Shown here piece by piece: positions 1-8,427 of a stretch of 64,000 nucleotides of DNA; positions within the stretch are counted from its first letter, which is position 1, and every line of letters begins with the position of its first letter. Under the pieces are notes generated by a model. The model was not told where the DNA came from. It was given only the letters and a program-made list of their open reading frames with translations, and searched no databases. Position numbers and translations under genes: made by a program. This DNA is from Phreatobacter sp. (GTDB lineage Bacteria; Pseudomonadota; Alphaproteobacteria; Rhizobiales; Phreatobacteraceae), in the NCBI RefSeq assembly GCF_027532945.1, contig NZ_JAPZTZ010000003.1, positions 248,001 through 312,000 of the forward strand, given 5' to 3'.

Positions 1-1
1 C

Positions 2-727
2 ACCTGGAGCCGCGAGGCACTGGCGCGGCGCGTGGCGGTGCTGGAGGCCTCCGGCCACGGCATTGGCTGGACCGAGGGCGACATGAGCCATGGGCCGTCC
101 TACCGGGCGCATGGGCCGGACGGGCACGTCTTCGAGATTTATTTCGAGACGCGGAAGTACCAGGCGCCCGACGCCCTGCGGCCGGCGCTCAAGAACCAGG
201 CACAGCGCTTCCCCGCCCGCGGCATGTCGGTGCGCCGGCTCGATCACCTGAACCTGCTCTGCTCGGAGGTCGAGCCCACCCGCGACTTCCTGCGCGACCA
301 GCTCGGCATGCGACTCACCGAGGCCATCGTGCTGGATTCCGGCATCTGGGGCGGGGCCTGGATGACGGCCACCAACAAGACCTACGACATCGCCTTCACC
401 CGCGACCATTCGGGACGGCGCGGCCGCTTCCACCACGTGACCTATGCCATCGACAGCCGCGAGGAGATCCTGCGCGCCGCCGACATCGCGCTGGAGGCCG
501 GCGTTCCGATCGAGACCGGCCCGCGCAAGCACGCGGTCCAGCAGACCTTCTTCCTCTATCTCGAGGAGCCCGGCGGCAACCGCGTCGAGGTGGCCAATGC
601 CGGCGCGCGCCTCATGCTCGATCCCGACTGGGAGCCGGTCATCTGGACCGAGACGGAGCGCAAGAAGGGCCAGGCCTGGGGCCTGAAGACCGTCGAGAGC
701 TTCCATACCCGCGGGACACCGCCATGA
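2..727 (+). CDS. Extradiol ring-cleavage dioxygenase, VOC family (5' end cut by window)
   Basis: The reading frame is open to the first base of the window, so the true start lies upstream and only about 241 C-terminal residues are visible. It looks like a type I (vicinal oxygen chelate fold) extradiol dioxygenase of the catechol 2,3-dioxygenase kind. The three expected iron ligands can be seen: His in LDHLNLL, His in FHHVTYA, and Glu in NRVEVAN near the C-terminus. Such enzymes open a catechol ring next to the diol using Fe(II) and O2. Its stop overlaps the start of the next gene (ATGA), so the two are co-translated. The catabolic genes that follow support a role in aromatic breakdown, but the substrate cannot be read from sequence. 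Confidence 0.85.
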   Translation, partial: TWSREALARRVAVLEASGHGIGWTEGDMSHGPSYRAHGPDGHVFEIYFETRKYQAPDALRPALKNQAQRFPARGMSVRRLDHLNLLCSEVEPTRDFLRDQLGMRLTEAIVLDSGIWGGAWMTATNKTYDIAFTRDHSGRRGRFHHVTYAIDSREEILRAADIALEAGVPIETGPRKHAVQQTFFLYLEEPGGNRVEVANAGARLMLDPDWEPVIWTETERKKGQAWGLKTVESFHTRGTPP

Positions 728-1695
728 CCGACCGCCGCCGTTTCACCACGCTCTTCGCCTCTGCCCTGGCGGCGTCAGCCCTGCCGGCGCGAGCCCAGGC
801 CTTCCCGTCGCGGCCGGTGACCCTCATCGTGCCCTTCGCCGCGGGCGGCGCGGTCGACATCGTGGCGCGGACCATCGCCGACCGCCTCGCCCAGCGCTGG
901 GGCCAGCAGCCCGTCATCGAGAACCGGCCCGGCGCGGGCGGCATCGTCGCCTCGCAGGCGCTGGTGCGCGCCGCGCCCGACGGCCACACGCTGATGGTCG
1001 TCGCCAATGGCCACCCGCTGAACCCCTTCTTCCACGAGAAGCTGCCCTACGACACCGACCGCGATTTCACGCCGATCACCCAGATCGGCGCCTCGCCGCT
1101 GGTGATCTCGGTGCCGCCGGGCGAGACCGCCCGCGACGCCAAGGCCTTCTTCGAGGCGGCGAGGGCGAAACCCGACGGCATCGTCTTCGGTGTCTCCGGC
1201 TTCGGCACGTCCGCGCATCTTGCCGGCGTGCTGGCCTCGCAGGTGACCGGCGCGAAGCTCGTCGCCGTGCCCCACCGCTCCGGCTCTCAGGCGCTGCAGA
1301 CGGTGATGACCGGCGGGCTGCCGATGAGCATCAATCCGCTGCTGGAGGTGATCGAATTGGCGCGGGCCGGCAAGGTCCGCCCGCTGGCGGTGACCACGGC
1401 GGCCAGATCCGCCATCCTGCCGGACGTGCCGACCATGGCTGAGCAGGGCTATGCCGGTTTCGACACCGGCGTCTGGTGGGGCGTGGTGGCCCCTGCGGGC
1501 CTCGCCCCCGACATGGTCCAGCGCCTGTCGCGCGACCTCACCGACGCCATCCGCTCACCCGAAGCGACGACGCGGCTGCAGCAGCTCGGCGCAACGCCCG
1601 CCGCCTCGACGCCTGACGCCTTCCGCGCCTTCCTCGCCAGCGAGGCCGCCACCTGGGGGCCGGTCATCCGCGCCGCCAACATCCGGCTGGAATGA
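724..1695 (+). CDS. Bug-family (TctC-like) periplasmic substrate-binding protein
   Basis: A protein of 323 residues with an arginine-rich start, a hydrophobic stretch and an ARAQA cleavage region, so it is exported. The Bug hallmarks follow: RPVTLIVPFAAGG, then a GAGG loop and the LPDVPTMAEQG motif near residue 240. Bug proteins bind carboxylates in the periplasm, and classical ones feed a TctAB membrane transporter. No TctA or TctB gene is in this window. The start overlaps the stop of the extradiol dioxygenase gene, which suggests an aromatic carboxylate or pathway intermediate as ligand. That is inference. Confidence 0.9.
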   Translation: MTDRRRFTTLFASALAASALPARAQAFPSRPVTLIVPFAAGGAVDIVARTIADRLAQRWGQQPVIENRPGAGGIVASQALVRAAPDGHTLMVVANGHPLNPFFHEKLPYDTDRDFTPITQIGASPLVISVPPGETARDAKAFFEAARAKPDGIVFGVSGFGTSAHLAGVLASQVTGAKLVAVPHRSGSQALQTVMTGGLPMSINPLLEVIELARAGKVRPLAVTTAARSAILPDVPTMAEQGYAGFDTGVWWGVVAPAGLAPDMVQRLSRDLTDAIRSPEATTRLQQLGATPAASTPDAFRAFLASEAATWGPVIRAANIRLE

Positions 1696-1796
1696 CGGCT
1701 CTTCCCAAGACCCGCATCAACCCCATGTGAATTGCGTCCGGCTCCCTTACGTCATCCACTCCCCGGCGCTCAGATAACCCCTTCAAGGAGGCTTCG

Positions 1797-2780
1797 ATGT
1801 CCACCACGTCCCGGCGTACCGTTCTCGCAGCCTCTGCCGGCCTCGGTGCCAGCATCGTCACCGGGCAGGTGGACGCGCAGGCGCAGACTGCCGCGCCTGC
1901 GGCCGGTGCTACGCTCCAGCAGCCGGGCTTCTACCGGATCAAGGTGGGCGAGGCGGAGATCACGGTGCTCCATGACGGCTTCGTCGGCCGCCGCGCCCAG
2001 GGCCTGGTGCGCAACGCTGCCCAGCCCGAGGTCGAGGAGCAGCTCCGCACCCATTTCGTCGACCCCGAGGCGATGGAGAACCCCTACAACATCGCCGTGG
2101 TGACCATCGGTTCGCGCCGCTACATCATCGACTCGGGCTTTGCGGATAATGGCCCGCCGACCACCGGCCAGCTCGCCGCCAATATGCGCGCCGCCGGCAT
2201 CGACCCGGCCTCGATCAACGCCGTGCTGGTCACCCATTTCCACGGCGACCACATCAACGGCATCCGCAAGAAGGACGGCACCCTTTCCTATCCCAATGCC
2301 GAGATCCATGTGCCGGAGGCCGAATGGGCCTTCTGGATGGACGACACGCGCATGGGCCAGGCGCCCGAGGGCCAGCGCGGGAACTTCGCCCTGGCGCGGC
2401 GCGTCTTCGGGCCCAATGCCGGCGATGTCCGTCGCTTCACGCCGGGTGGCGAGATCGTGCCGGGCATCCAGTCCGTTGCCACCGCCGGCCACACGCCGGG
2501 CCACACCTCCTTCGTGGTGACCTCAGGCTCGGCCAAGGCGCTCATCCAGGGCGACGTGTCGGGCATTCCCTCGCTCTTCGTGGAGCGGCCGGGCTGGCAT
2601 TCCATGTTCGACATGGACGCCGCCGCCGCCGAGGCCACCCGCCGGCGCACCTATGACATGGCGGCGTCGGAGCGGATGCCGATCGTCGGCTACCACTTCC
2701 CCTTCCCGGCCGTGGGCCGCGTGTCGAAGCAGGGCGACGGCTATCGCTTCGGCCTCGCCCAGTGGCGCTCGACCATCTGA
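1797..2780 (+). CDS. MBL-fold metallo-hydrolase, exported
   Basis: A 327-residue protein with a twin-arginine-like N-terminus (SRRTVLAAS) and an alanine-rich signal region. The metallo-beta-lactamase metal site is clear at about residues 146-152 (THFHGDH), with a further His in AGHTPGHTSF, the Asp of IQGDVSG and a late His in GYHFPFP. The family hydrolyses thioesters, lactones, phosphoesters and similar bonds using two metal ions. A strong AGGAGG site lies seven bases before the ATG. It follows the dioxygenase-Bug pair by about 100 bases and is convergent with the next gene. The substrate is unknown; a lactonase would fit the aromatic context. Confidence 0.85.
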   Translation: MSTTSRRTVLAASAGLGASIVTGQVDAQAQTAAPAAGATLQQPGFYRIKVGEAEITVLHDGFVGRRAQGLVRNAAQPEVEEQLRTHFVDPEAMENPYNIAVVTIGSRRYIIDSGFADNGPPTTGQLAANMRAAGIDPASINAVLVTHFHGDHINGIRKKDGTLSYPNAEIHVPEAEWAFWMDDTRMGQAPEGQRGNFALARRVFGPNAGDVRRFTPGGEIVPGIQSVATAGHTPGHTSFVVTSGSAKALIQGDVSGIPSLFVERPGWHSMFDMDAAAAEATRRRTYDMAASERMPIVGYHFPFPAVGRVSKQGDGYRFGLAQWRSTI

Positions 2781-2783
2781 GCC

Positions 2784-3758
2784 CTACTCGGCCTTGAGAT
2801 TGGCGGCGCGGGCGACCGCGCCCCAACGGGCGAGCTCCGACGCAATGTGAGAGGCGAAGCCGTCGGGGGTCGATGGCATCGCATCCGCGCCCTCCTGTTC
2901 GAGCCGCGCCGCCATGGCCGGCGTCGACAGGGTCGTGCGGCAGATGGCGTTCAGCGTGTCGATCACCGGCGCCGGCGTGCCGGCGGGCGCCACGAGCCCA
3001 TACCATTGCGAGGCGTCGAAGCCCGGCAGCGCGGCTTCCGCGATGGTCGGCACATCGGGGAGCGCGGCGAGCCGCCGGGTTCCAGAGACCCCCAGCGCGA
3101 GGAGCGAGCCCGCCCGGACCTGCGGCAGCAGGATCGGCGCGCCGGTGAGCGCCATCTGGATGCGGCCGGCGAGGAGGTCGCTCACCGCCGGTCCGGTGCC
3201 GCGATAGGGCACGTGCTGCAGGCGGATGCCGGCGGCGACCTCGAAGGCGGCGGTGGCGATATGGGCAGCCGATCCGACCCCGCCGGTGCCGTAGTTCAGG
3301 CTGCCCGGGGCCGCTTTCGCGAGCGCGATGAGCTCCGGCACCGAGCGCGCGACGACGGACGGGTGGATGGCGAGGACATTGTGAACGGCGGCCAGCAGGC
3401 TCACCGGCGCGAAGGAGCGGACGGGATCGTAGGGCAGGCGCGCATAGATCCAGGGGTTCACCGCCAGCGTGCCGATATGGGCGAGCAGCAGGGTCTGCCC
3501 GTCGGGGGCTGCCTTGGCGACGGCGCCCGAGGCGATGCCGCCGCCGGCGCCGGGGCGGTTCTCCACCACCACGCCGACGCCCAGCGCATCGGTGATGGAC
3601 TGGCCGAGGAGGCGGGCGAGAAAATCGGTCGAGCCTCCCGGCGTAAACGGCACCACGAGGGTGATGGGCCGCGTCGGACGCCACGCAGCTTGCGCCCGCG
3701 CCAGGGTCGGTGCCGCAAGACAGGCGGCGAGAAGGGAACGGCGGGAGAAACGCGGCAT
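2784..3758 (-). CDS. Bug-family periplasmic substrate-binding protein
   Basis: The ATG at 3758 gives 324 residues beginning with RFSRRSLLAACLA and an LARAQA cleavage region, a proper export signal; the frame stays open further upstream but only as a shadow of the LysR gene. Bug motifs include RPITLVVPFTPGG, the NRPGAGGG loop and LPDVPTIAEAA. The gene is divergent from the LysR gene at 3844 with an 85-base gap, the usual arrangement of a LysR regulator and its target. It is the second orphan Bug gene here and has no TctAB partner nearby. Ligand unknown. Confidence 0.9.
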   Translation of the reverse strand: MPRFSRRSLLAACLAAPTLARAQAAWRPTRPITLVVPFTPGGSTDFLARLLGQSITDALGVGVVVENRPGAGGGIASGAVAKAAPDGQTLLLAHIGTLAVNPWIYARLPYDPVRSFAPVSLLAAVHNVLAIHPSVVARSVPELIALAKAAPGSLNYGTGGVGSAAHIATAAFEVAAGIRLQHVPYRGTGPAVSDLLAGRIQMALTGAPILLPQVRAGSLLALGVSGTRRLAALPDVPTIAEAALPGFDASQWYGLVAPAGTPAPVIDTLNAICRTTLSTPAMAARLEQEGADAMPSTPDGFASHIASELARWGAVARAANLKAE

Positions 3759-3843
3759 GGTTCCGGTATCGCCGCGGCTCGACAATGAATCAAATGCGAA
3801 ACATGGTGCGATCCGTGAGCCGCCTGCATCATTGGGGAGCCCC

Positions 3844-4755
3844 GTGCGAATCGACTTTCCCGGCCTCGAAGCCTTCGTTGCCATCGCCGAGCGCGGTTCG
3901 TTCAACCGTGCCGCCGTCCATCTCAACCTGTCGCAGACGGCGCTGAGCCACCGGATGCGCAAGCTGGAGGACGACCTCGGCGTGCGCCTGCTGATGCGCA
4001 CGACGCGGCAGGTGACGCTGACGCCCGCCGGGCTCGAGCTGCTGCCCAAGGCGCGCGCAGCCATCGACGGGCTCACCGTCTCCATTGATGCGCTGCGGCG
4101 GCAGGCCCGCGCCGGCCAGCAGCACATCGCCATCGCCTGCCTGCCAACCATCGCCGTCACCTATCTGCCGCAGGTCCTCGCCGCCTTCGCGCGCAAGCAC
4201 AGGGGCGTGAGCGTGCAGGTGCTCGACAATTCGGCGAGCGAGATCGCCGACCATGTGCAGTCCGGTCGGGCCGAATTCGGCCTGACCATCGTCTCCGCGA
4301 ACCGCTGGGACCTCGACATCACGCCGCTGATGAAGGAGCCCTTCGTGCTGATCTGCCCGGCCGGGCACCGGCTTGCCGGCGTGGAGGCCGTGCAGTGGCC
4401 GGACCTCGAAGGCCAGCCGCTGGTGCGCATCAGCCCGCAGACAGGCAACCGCGTCCTCATCGACGATGCGCTCGGAACCCGGCGCGAGGCGCTCGACTGG
4501 CGCTACGAGGTGCAGCACCTCGCCACCGCCGTGAGCCTCGTGAGGGCCGGCATTGCGCTCGCCATCGTGCCGCGCCTGGCGCTCGGCATCACCGCGACCG
4601 ATGGCATCGTCACCGTGCCGCTGCGCAATCCCGCGGTGACACGCACGCTCGGCATCATCGCGCGCCATGGCGTGCCGATCAGCCGGACGGCGAAGACCCT
4701 GCACGATCTCATCGTCAAGACGCTGAAGTCGTCGGATACGGATCCGCAGGGCTGA
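3844..4755 (+). CDS. LysR-family transcriptional regulator
   Basis: The GTG at 3844, with GGGGAG just upstream, gives 303 residues, normal for LysR. The N-terminal winged helix-turn-helix reads FVAIAERGSFNRAAVHLNLS, followed by the linker helix and a periplasmic-binding-protein-like effector domain from about residue 90. LysR proteins bind T-N11-A sites and need a small ligand, often a pathway intermediate. The gene is divergent from the Bug gene ending at 2784 and lies next to the oxidoreductase gene at 4839, so it may control either side or the whole aromatic region. The effector is not known. Confidence 0.92.
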   Translation: MRIDFPGLEAFVAIAERGSFNRAAVHLNLSQTALSHRMRKLEDDLGVRLLMRTTRQVTLTPAGLELLPKARAAIDGLTVSIDALRRQARAGQQHIAIACLPTIAVTYLPQVLAAFARKHRGVSVQVLDNSASEIADHVQSGRAEFGLTIVSANRWDLDITPLMKEPFVLICPAGHRLAGVEAVQWPDLEGQPLVRISPQTGNRVLIDDALGTRREALDWRYEVQHLATAVSLVRAGIALAIVPRLALGITATDGIVTVPLRNPAVTRTLGIIARHGVPISRTAKTLHDLIVKTLKSSDTDPQG

Positions 4756-4838
4756 AGCGCTTGCATGAGTGGGCCGCAGGCTTTCACTCGACAAGGCGTC
4801 GCGGGCGGCTCCTCATGGAGCGACAGGGAGTGCAGCGC

Positions 4839-5657
4839 ATGAAAAATTCCGTCTCCGTCGCGTTCATCGGCTTCGGCGAGGTCGGCCGCACCTTCGCGAG
4901 CGGCTTCCGCATGAAGCCCGGCATGTCGCTCGCAGCCTATGACATCCTTCTCGATGATCCCGTGCGCGGCGAGGCCGTGCGGGCTGCGGCAGGGCCCCTC
5001 GACGTGACGCTGCGCGACGGCCCGGCGGCCGCAACGGCGGGCGCCGACATCATCTTCTCCGCCGTCACCGCCTCCGATGTCATGGCCGTGGCGGACGTCG
5101 CCGCCGGCTATATCCGCCCGGGGCAGTTCTTCGTCGACGTCAATTCGGCCTCGCCGAACACCAAGAAGGCGGCGGCGGCCCTCATCGAGGCGAAGGGCGG
5201 GCGCTATGTCGAGGCCGCGGTCATGGCGCCGGTCCGAGCGCCCGGCCTTGCCGTGCCGATCCTGGCCGGCGGCCCCCACGCGGCCGAAGCGGCGGCTCTC
5301 CTCAACCCGCTCGGCATGGCGATCACGCCGGTCGCCACCGAATTCGGCCGGGCCTCGGCGATGAAGCTCTGCCGCTCGATCATGATCAAGGGGATCGAGG
5401 CGCTGATCGTCGATGCGAGCCGCGCCGCGGCGGCCTTCGACGTGGAGGCGGAGGTCTATGGCAGCCTCGGCGAGACCTTCCCGTCCATCGACTGGCGGGC
5501 GCTTGCCGGGATGATGGCCGAGCGCGTTGCGACCCACGGCATCCGCCGCGCCGCGGAGATGCGCGAGGCCGCCGACATGATCGCCGAGCTCGGCCTCGAC
5601 CCGGAACTCTCTCGCGCCGTGGCGAACGCCCAGCAGCGCGGCGCCCGGCCGAAATAG
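4839..5657 (+). CDS. NAD(P)-dependent oxidoreductase, 6-phosphogluconate dehydrogenase-like with DUF1932 domain
   Basis: The ATG at 4839 has AGGGAG eight bases upstream and gives 272 residues; an in-frame ATG at 4815 lacks a good ribosome site. The N-terminus is a Rossmann fold (FIGFGEVGRTFASGF), followed by a hinge region with VDVNSASPNTKK, and a helical C-terminal domain of the DUF1932 type with the KLCRSIMIKG segment in the place of the catalytic lysine helix. The family oxidises or reduces beta-hydroxyacids and related compounds. The stop is one base from that of the convergent tautomerase gene. It could supply a dehydrogenase step in the aromatic pathway, which has no visible LigC homologue, but this is inference. 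Confidence 0.8.
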   Translation: MKNSVSVAFIGFGEVGRTFASGFRMKPGMSLAAYDILLDDPVRGEAVRAAAGPLDVTLRDGPAAATAGADIIFSAVTASDVMAVADVAAGYIRPGQFFVDVNSASPNTKKAAAALIEAKGGRYVEAAVMAPVRAPGLAVPILAGGPHAAEAAALLNPLGMAITPVATEFGRASAMKLCRSIMIKGIEALIVDASRAAAAFDVEAEVYGSLGETFPSIDWRALAGMMAERVATHGIRRAAEMREAADMIAELGLDPELSRAVANAQQRGARPK

Positions 5658-5658
5658 G

Positions 5659-6729
5659 CTAGTCGCGCGGGAAGACCACGCCGTCGAATAGCGCGCGCGC
5701 CGTGCGCAAAAGGCCAGCGCGCTCGACGACGGGCGCCTCCGCCGTGCCACCGACCGTCAGCCGCACAGTGAACTCGCCGGTCGGATGCTCGCAGGACATC
5801 AGCCTCTCACGGCCCTCCGGGACCTGCGCGAGGCGGTAGGCCGGCGAACCGGGAAGCACGCAGGCGGTGGCGACCGACACGGCGGCGAAGACGCCGATGG
5901 CGGCGTGGCATTCGTGCGGGATGAAGGAGCGGGTGTTGATCGCGCCGCCCTCGCGCGGCGGCGCCACCAGCGCGAGTTTCGGGATGTTCTTGGAGCCCGC
6001 ATCGGCGATTCCCATGAGCGGGGCAGCGGCGAGGCGGATCTCTTCGAGGCGCTGCTTCAGCGCCGCATCGGCATTGAGCACCGCATGGGGTTCGGCACCG
6101 GTGACGCCGACGCTCTCCGCCGCCAGTACGATCACCGGCATGCCATTGTCGATGAGCGTGACCTCGATGCCATCCACCACATCGACGGCGCGGCCGGTCG
6201 GCAGCAGCGCGCCGCAGACCGAGCCCTCGGCGTCGAGAAAATCGATGGGGATGGGCGAGGCCGCGCCCGGCACGCCGTCGATCGCCGCATCGCCGGCATA
6301 GGTGACGCGGCCGCCGGGCGTTGCGACGCGCATCTCGGCGACGGTCCCGGTATTGACCGTGCGCACCGTGACGGTGGTGACCGGGTCCGTCGCAGCAATC
6401 AGGCCCCGCTCGATGGCGAAGGGCCCGACGCCGGCGAGGATGTTGCCGCAGTTCTGGTTGTAATCGACGCGCGGCTTCTCGACGAGGACCTGGGCGAAGA
6501 GGAAGTCGATATCGACGCCCGGTTCCTCTGACCGGGACACGATGGCGACCTTGGACGTCAGCGGGTGGGCGCCGCCGACGCCATCGATCTGGCGGGGATC
6601 GGGCGAGCCCATGATGGAGAGGAGCAGCGCGTCGCGAGCAGCTGTGTCGGCGGGTAGGTCTTCCTTGAGGAAATAGGCGCCCTTCGAGGTGCCGCCCCGC
6701 ATCAACATGCACCGGATGCCCGTCGCCAT
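5659..6729 (-). CDS. galD: PrpF/GalD-type 4-oxalomesaconate tautomerase
   Basis: The ATG at 6729 follows GGGAGGAACC and gives 356 residues, the usual length. The N-terminus carries the family signature [11 protein letters not shown], and [15 protein letters not shown] near residue 90 holds the conserved cysteine; a second cysteine region, [11 protein letters not shown], lies near residue 270. PrpF-family proteins are metal-free isomerases with a diaminopimelate-epimerase fold. GalD and LigU interconvert 4-oxalomesaconate isomers. The divergent neighbours encode GalB- and GalC-like enzymes, which makes this assignment much stronger than family membership alone. A different PrpF substrate such as an aconitate analogue remains possible. 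Confidence 0.82.
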   Translation of the reverse strand: MATGIRCMLMRGGTSKGAYFLKEDLPADTAARDALLLSIMGSPDPRQIDGVGGAHPLTSKVAIVSRSEEPGVDIDFLFAQVLVEKPRVDYNQNCGNILAGVGPFAIERGLIAATDPVTTVTVRTVNTGTVAEMRVATPGGRVTYAGDAAIDGVPGAASPIPIDFLDAEGSVCGALLPTGRAVDVVDGIEVTLIDNGMPVIVLAAESVGVTGAEPHAVLNADAALKQRLEEIRLAAAPLMGIADAGSKNIPKLALVAPPREGGAINTRSFIPHECHAAIGVFAAVSVATACVLPGSPAYRLAQVPEGRERLMSCEHPTGEFTVRLTVGGTAEAPVVERAGLLRTARALFDGVVFPRD

Positions 6730-6816
6730 GGTTCCTCCCGAAGGTTCGACGGGACCATGGGTCGGCGCCGCCCGTCCGCGCAAATGAATGATGGCCGGCG
6801 ATGGGTGAAGGCGCCG

Positions 6817-6879
6817 CATCAATGGCGCGCAGCTTTGATGGACCGCATTCATCAATGGGCGCAGAATGCTCACTTGATG
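6817..6879. promoter_or_regulatory. Repeated CATCAA/TTGATG half-sites between divergent galD and galB
   Basis: The 232-base gap between galD and galB contains two copies of a CATCAATGG(n)GCGCAG-like sequence starting at 6817 and 6850, 33 bases apart (about three helical turns). Each is paired with a downstream TTGATG (6835-6840 and 6874-6879), giving inverted repeats with 12- and 18-base spacers. This looks like a two-site operator for a regulator of the divergent genes. The protein that binds it is not known. Confidence 0.45.
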
Positions 6880-6961
6880 CTTCAATCGCATCGGGCAGAG
6901 TGCGCGCCGCGGGAAAGGCCTTCGCCGTCCCGCGCATGTCCATCTGAAACGGATCCCGCGC

Positions 6962-7684
6962 ATGTCGGAAGCCAAGACCGGCCTCGTCATCACCGCCCAT
7001 CCCGGCGACTTCGTCTGGCGCGCCGGCGGCGCCATCGCGCTGCACGCCAAACGGGGCATGCGGGTGAAGATCCTGTGCCTGGCCTATGGCGAGCGCGGCG
7101 AGAGCCAGTTCGCCTGGAAGAAGGCGGGCGTGAAGATGGAGGACGTCAAGGCGCAGCGCCGCGACGAGGCGGAGCGGGGCGCCGCGGTGCTTGGTGCCGA
7201 GATCGAGTTCATGGATGCCGGCGACTATCCGCTGCGCACCACCGACGCGATGCTCGACCGCGCCATCGACATCTTCCACGAGCTGAAGCCATCCTTCGTG
7301 CTGACCCACTCGCTCGAAGACCCCTACAATGTCGACCACCCCGAGGCGACGCGCTTCGCGCAGGAAGCCCGCATCATCGCGCAGGCCGCCGGCCACAAGC
7401 CGGACCCGGATCGCGCCTATGCCGCCCCGCCGGTCTTCCTGTTCGAGCCGCACCAGCCCGAGCAGTGCAACTTCAAGCCCAACGTCATCCTCAACATCGA
7501 CGAGGTCTGGGAGCAGAAGCGCAAGGCCTTCGAGGTCCTCGCCGCCCAGAAACACCTGTGGGAGTACTACACCCGGGTGGCGCTGAACCGCGGCATGCAG
7601 GGCGGGCGCAATTCCGGCAAGGCCATGACCTATGGCGAGGCCTACCAGCGGCTCTTCCCCGAGGCGCTCGAGGCGCTGGCATGA
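6962..7684 (+). CDS. galB: 4-oxalomesaconate hydratase, PIG-L/LmbE fold
   Basis: A 240-residue protein of the zinc-dependent PIG-L deacetylase family. The N-terminal metal motif reads [15 protein letters not shown], the GalB-type version of the AHPDD motif, followed by [10 protein letters not shown] and a downstream [11 protein letters not shown] segment holding a further metal ligand. GalB in pseudomonads hydrates 4-oxalomesaconate to 4-carboxy-4-hydroxy-2-oxoadipate. Its stop overlaps the start of the aldolase gene (ATGA), so substrate and product enzymes are coupled. It is the first gene of a tight ten-gene operon. A short direct repeat CCCGCGCATGTC occurs at the start codon and about 22 bases upstream. 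Cytoplasmic. Confidence 0.85.
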   Translation: MSEAKTGLVITAHPGDFVWRAGGAIALHAKRGMRVKILCLAYGERGESQFAWKKAGVKMEDVKAQRRDEAERGAAVLGAEIEFMDAGDYPLRTTDAMLDRAIDIFHELKPSFVLTHSLEDPYNVDHPEATRFAQEARIIAQAAGHKPDPDRAYAAPPVFLFEPHQPEQCNFKPNVILNIDEVWEQKRKAFEVLAAQKHLWEYYTRVALNRGMQGGRNSGKAMTYGEAYQRLFPEALEALA

Positions 7685-8364
7685 CCGGCGTCGTCGTCCG
7701 CACGACAAAGCGCGCCGATGCCGCCGACATGGCGGCGCTCGCCTCTCTCGGCGTCTCGACCACCCATGAGGCCATGGGGCGCACCGGGCTCATGAAGCCC
7801 TATATGCGGCCGATCTATCCCGGCGCGCAGATCGCCGGCGGCGCTGTCACGGTGCTCGCCCAGCCGGGCGACAACTGGATGATCCATGTTGCCATCGAGC
7901 AGGTCATGCCCGGCGACGTCCTGGTCGTGGCCTGCACCACCGACAACACCGACGGCATGTTCGGTGACCTGCTGGCAACCTCGCTGAAGGCGCGCGGCGG
8001 CATCGGCCTCGTCATCGATGCGGGCGTGCGCGACGTGAAGACCCTCACCGAGATGGGCTTTCCGGTCTGGTCGCGGGCGATCTCCGCCAAGGGCACGGTC
8101 AAGGCGACGCTCGGCTCGGTGAACGTGCCGGTGGTCTGTGCCGGCGCCCTCGTGAACCCCGGCGATGTCATCGTCGCCGATGACGACGGCGTCAGCGTCG
8201 TGCCGCGGCTCGATGCCGCCAAGGTCGCGACCGCCGGCCGGGCCCGCGAGGCCGCAGAGGAGGATAAGCGCCGGAGGCTCGCAGCGGGCGAGCTCGGGCT
8301 CGACATGTACCGCATGCGCGAGGGGCTGGCGAAAGCCGGGCTCGTCTATCGCGACGAAGACTGA
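7681..8364 (+). CDS. galC: 4-carboxy-4-hydroxy-2-oxoadipate aldolase, RraA-like
   Basis: A 227-residue member of the RraA-like class II pyruvate aldolase family. The catalytic loop is visible as [13 protein letters not shown], with the Arg-Asp pair that binds pyruvate and metal, followed by [15 protein letters not shown]. GalC and LigK split 4-carboxy-4-hydroxy-2-oxoadipate into pyruvate and oxaloacetate, and also decarboxylate oxaloacetate. It overlaps the hydratase gene by four bases, so pathway order matches gene order. RraA proteins that regulate RNase E are shorter and lie in other contexts, so the aldolase role is preferred. Confidence 0.88.
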   Translation: MTGVVVRTTKRADAADMAALASLGVSTTHEAMGRTGLMKPYMRPIYPGAQIAGGAVTVLAQPGDNWMIHVAIEQVMPGDVLVVACTTDNTDGMFGDLLATSLKARGGIGLVIDAGVRDVKTLTEMGFPVWSRAISAKGTVKATLGSVNVPVVCAGALVNPGDVIVADDDGVSVVPRLDAAKVATAGRAREAAEEDKRRRLAAGELGLDMYRMREGLAKAGLVYRDED

Positions 8365-8427
8365 CACAACAAACGAACGGCGCGGCACAAGCGCCGGACC
8401 GCAACGAACGCCCGAGGAAACGCCCCC

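Noticed and set aside
5807-7708. A 633-codon minus-strand frame over galD, the promoter gap and galB
   Set aside because: It spans genes whose motifs are unambiguous in other frames and crosses the divergent promoter region.
7491-7793. Minus-strand 100-codon frame overlapping the galB-galC junction
   Set aside because: No ribosome site, Arg/Pro-rich, and fully covered by supported genes.
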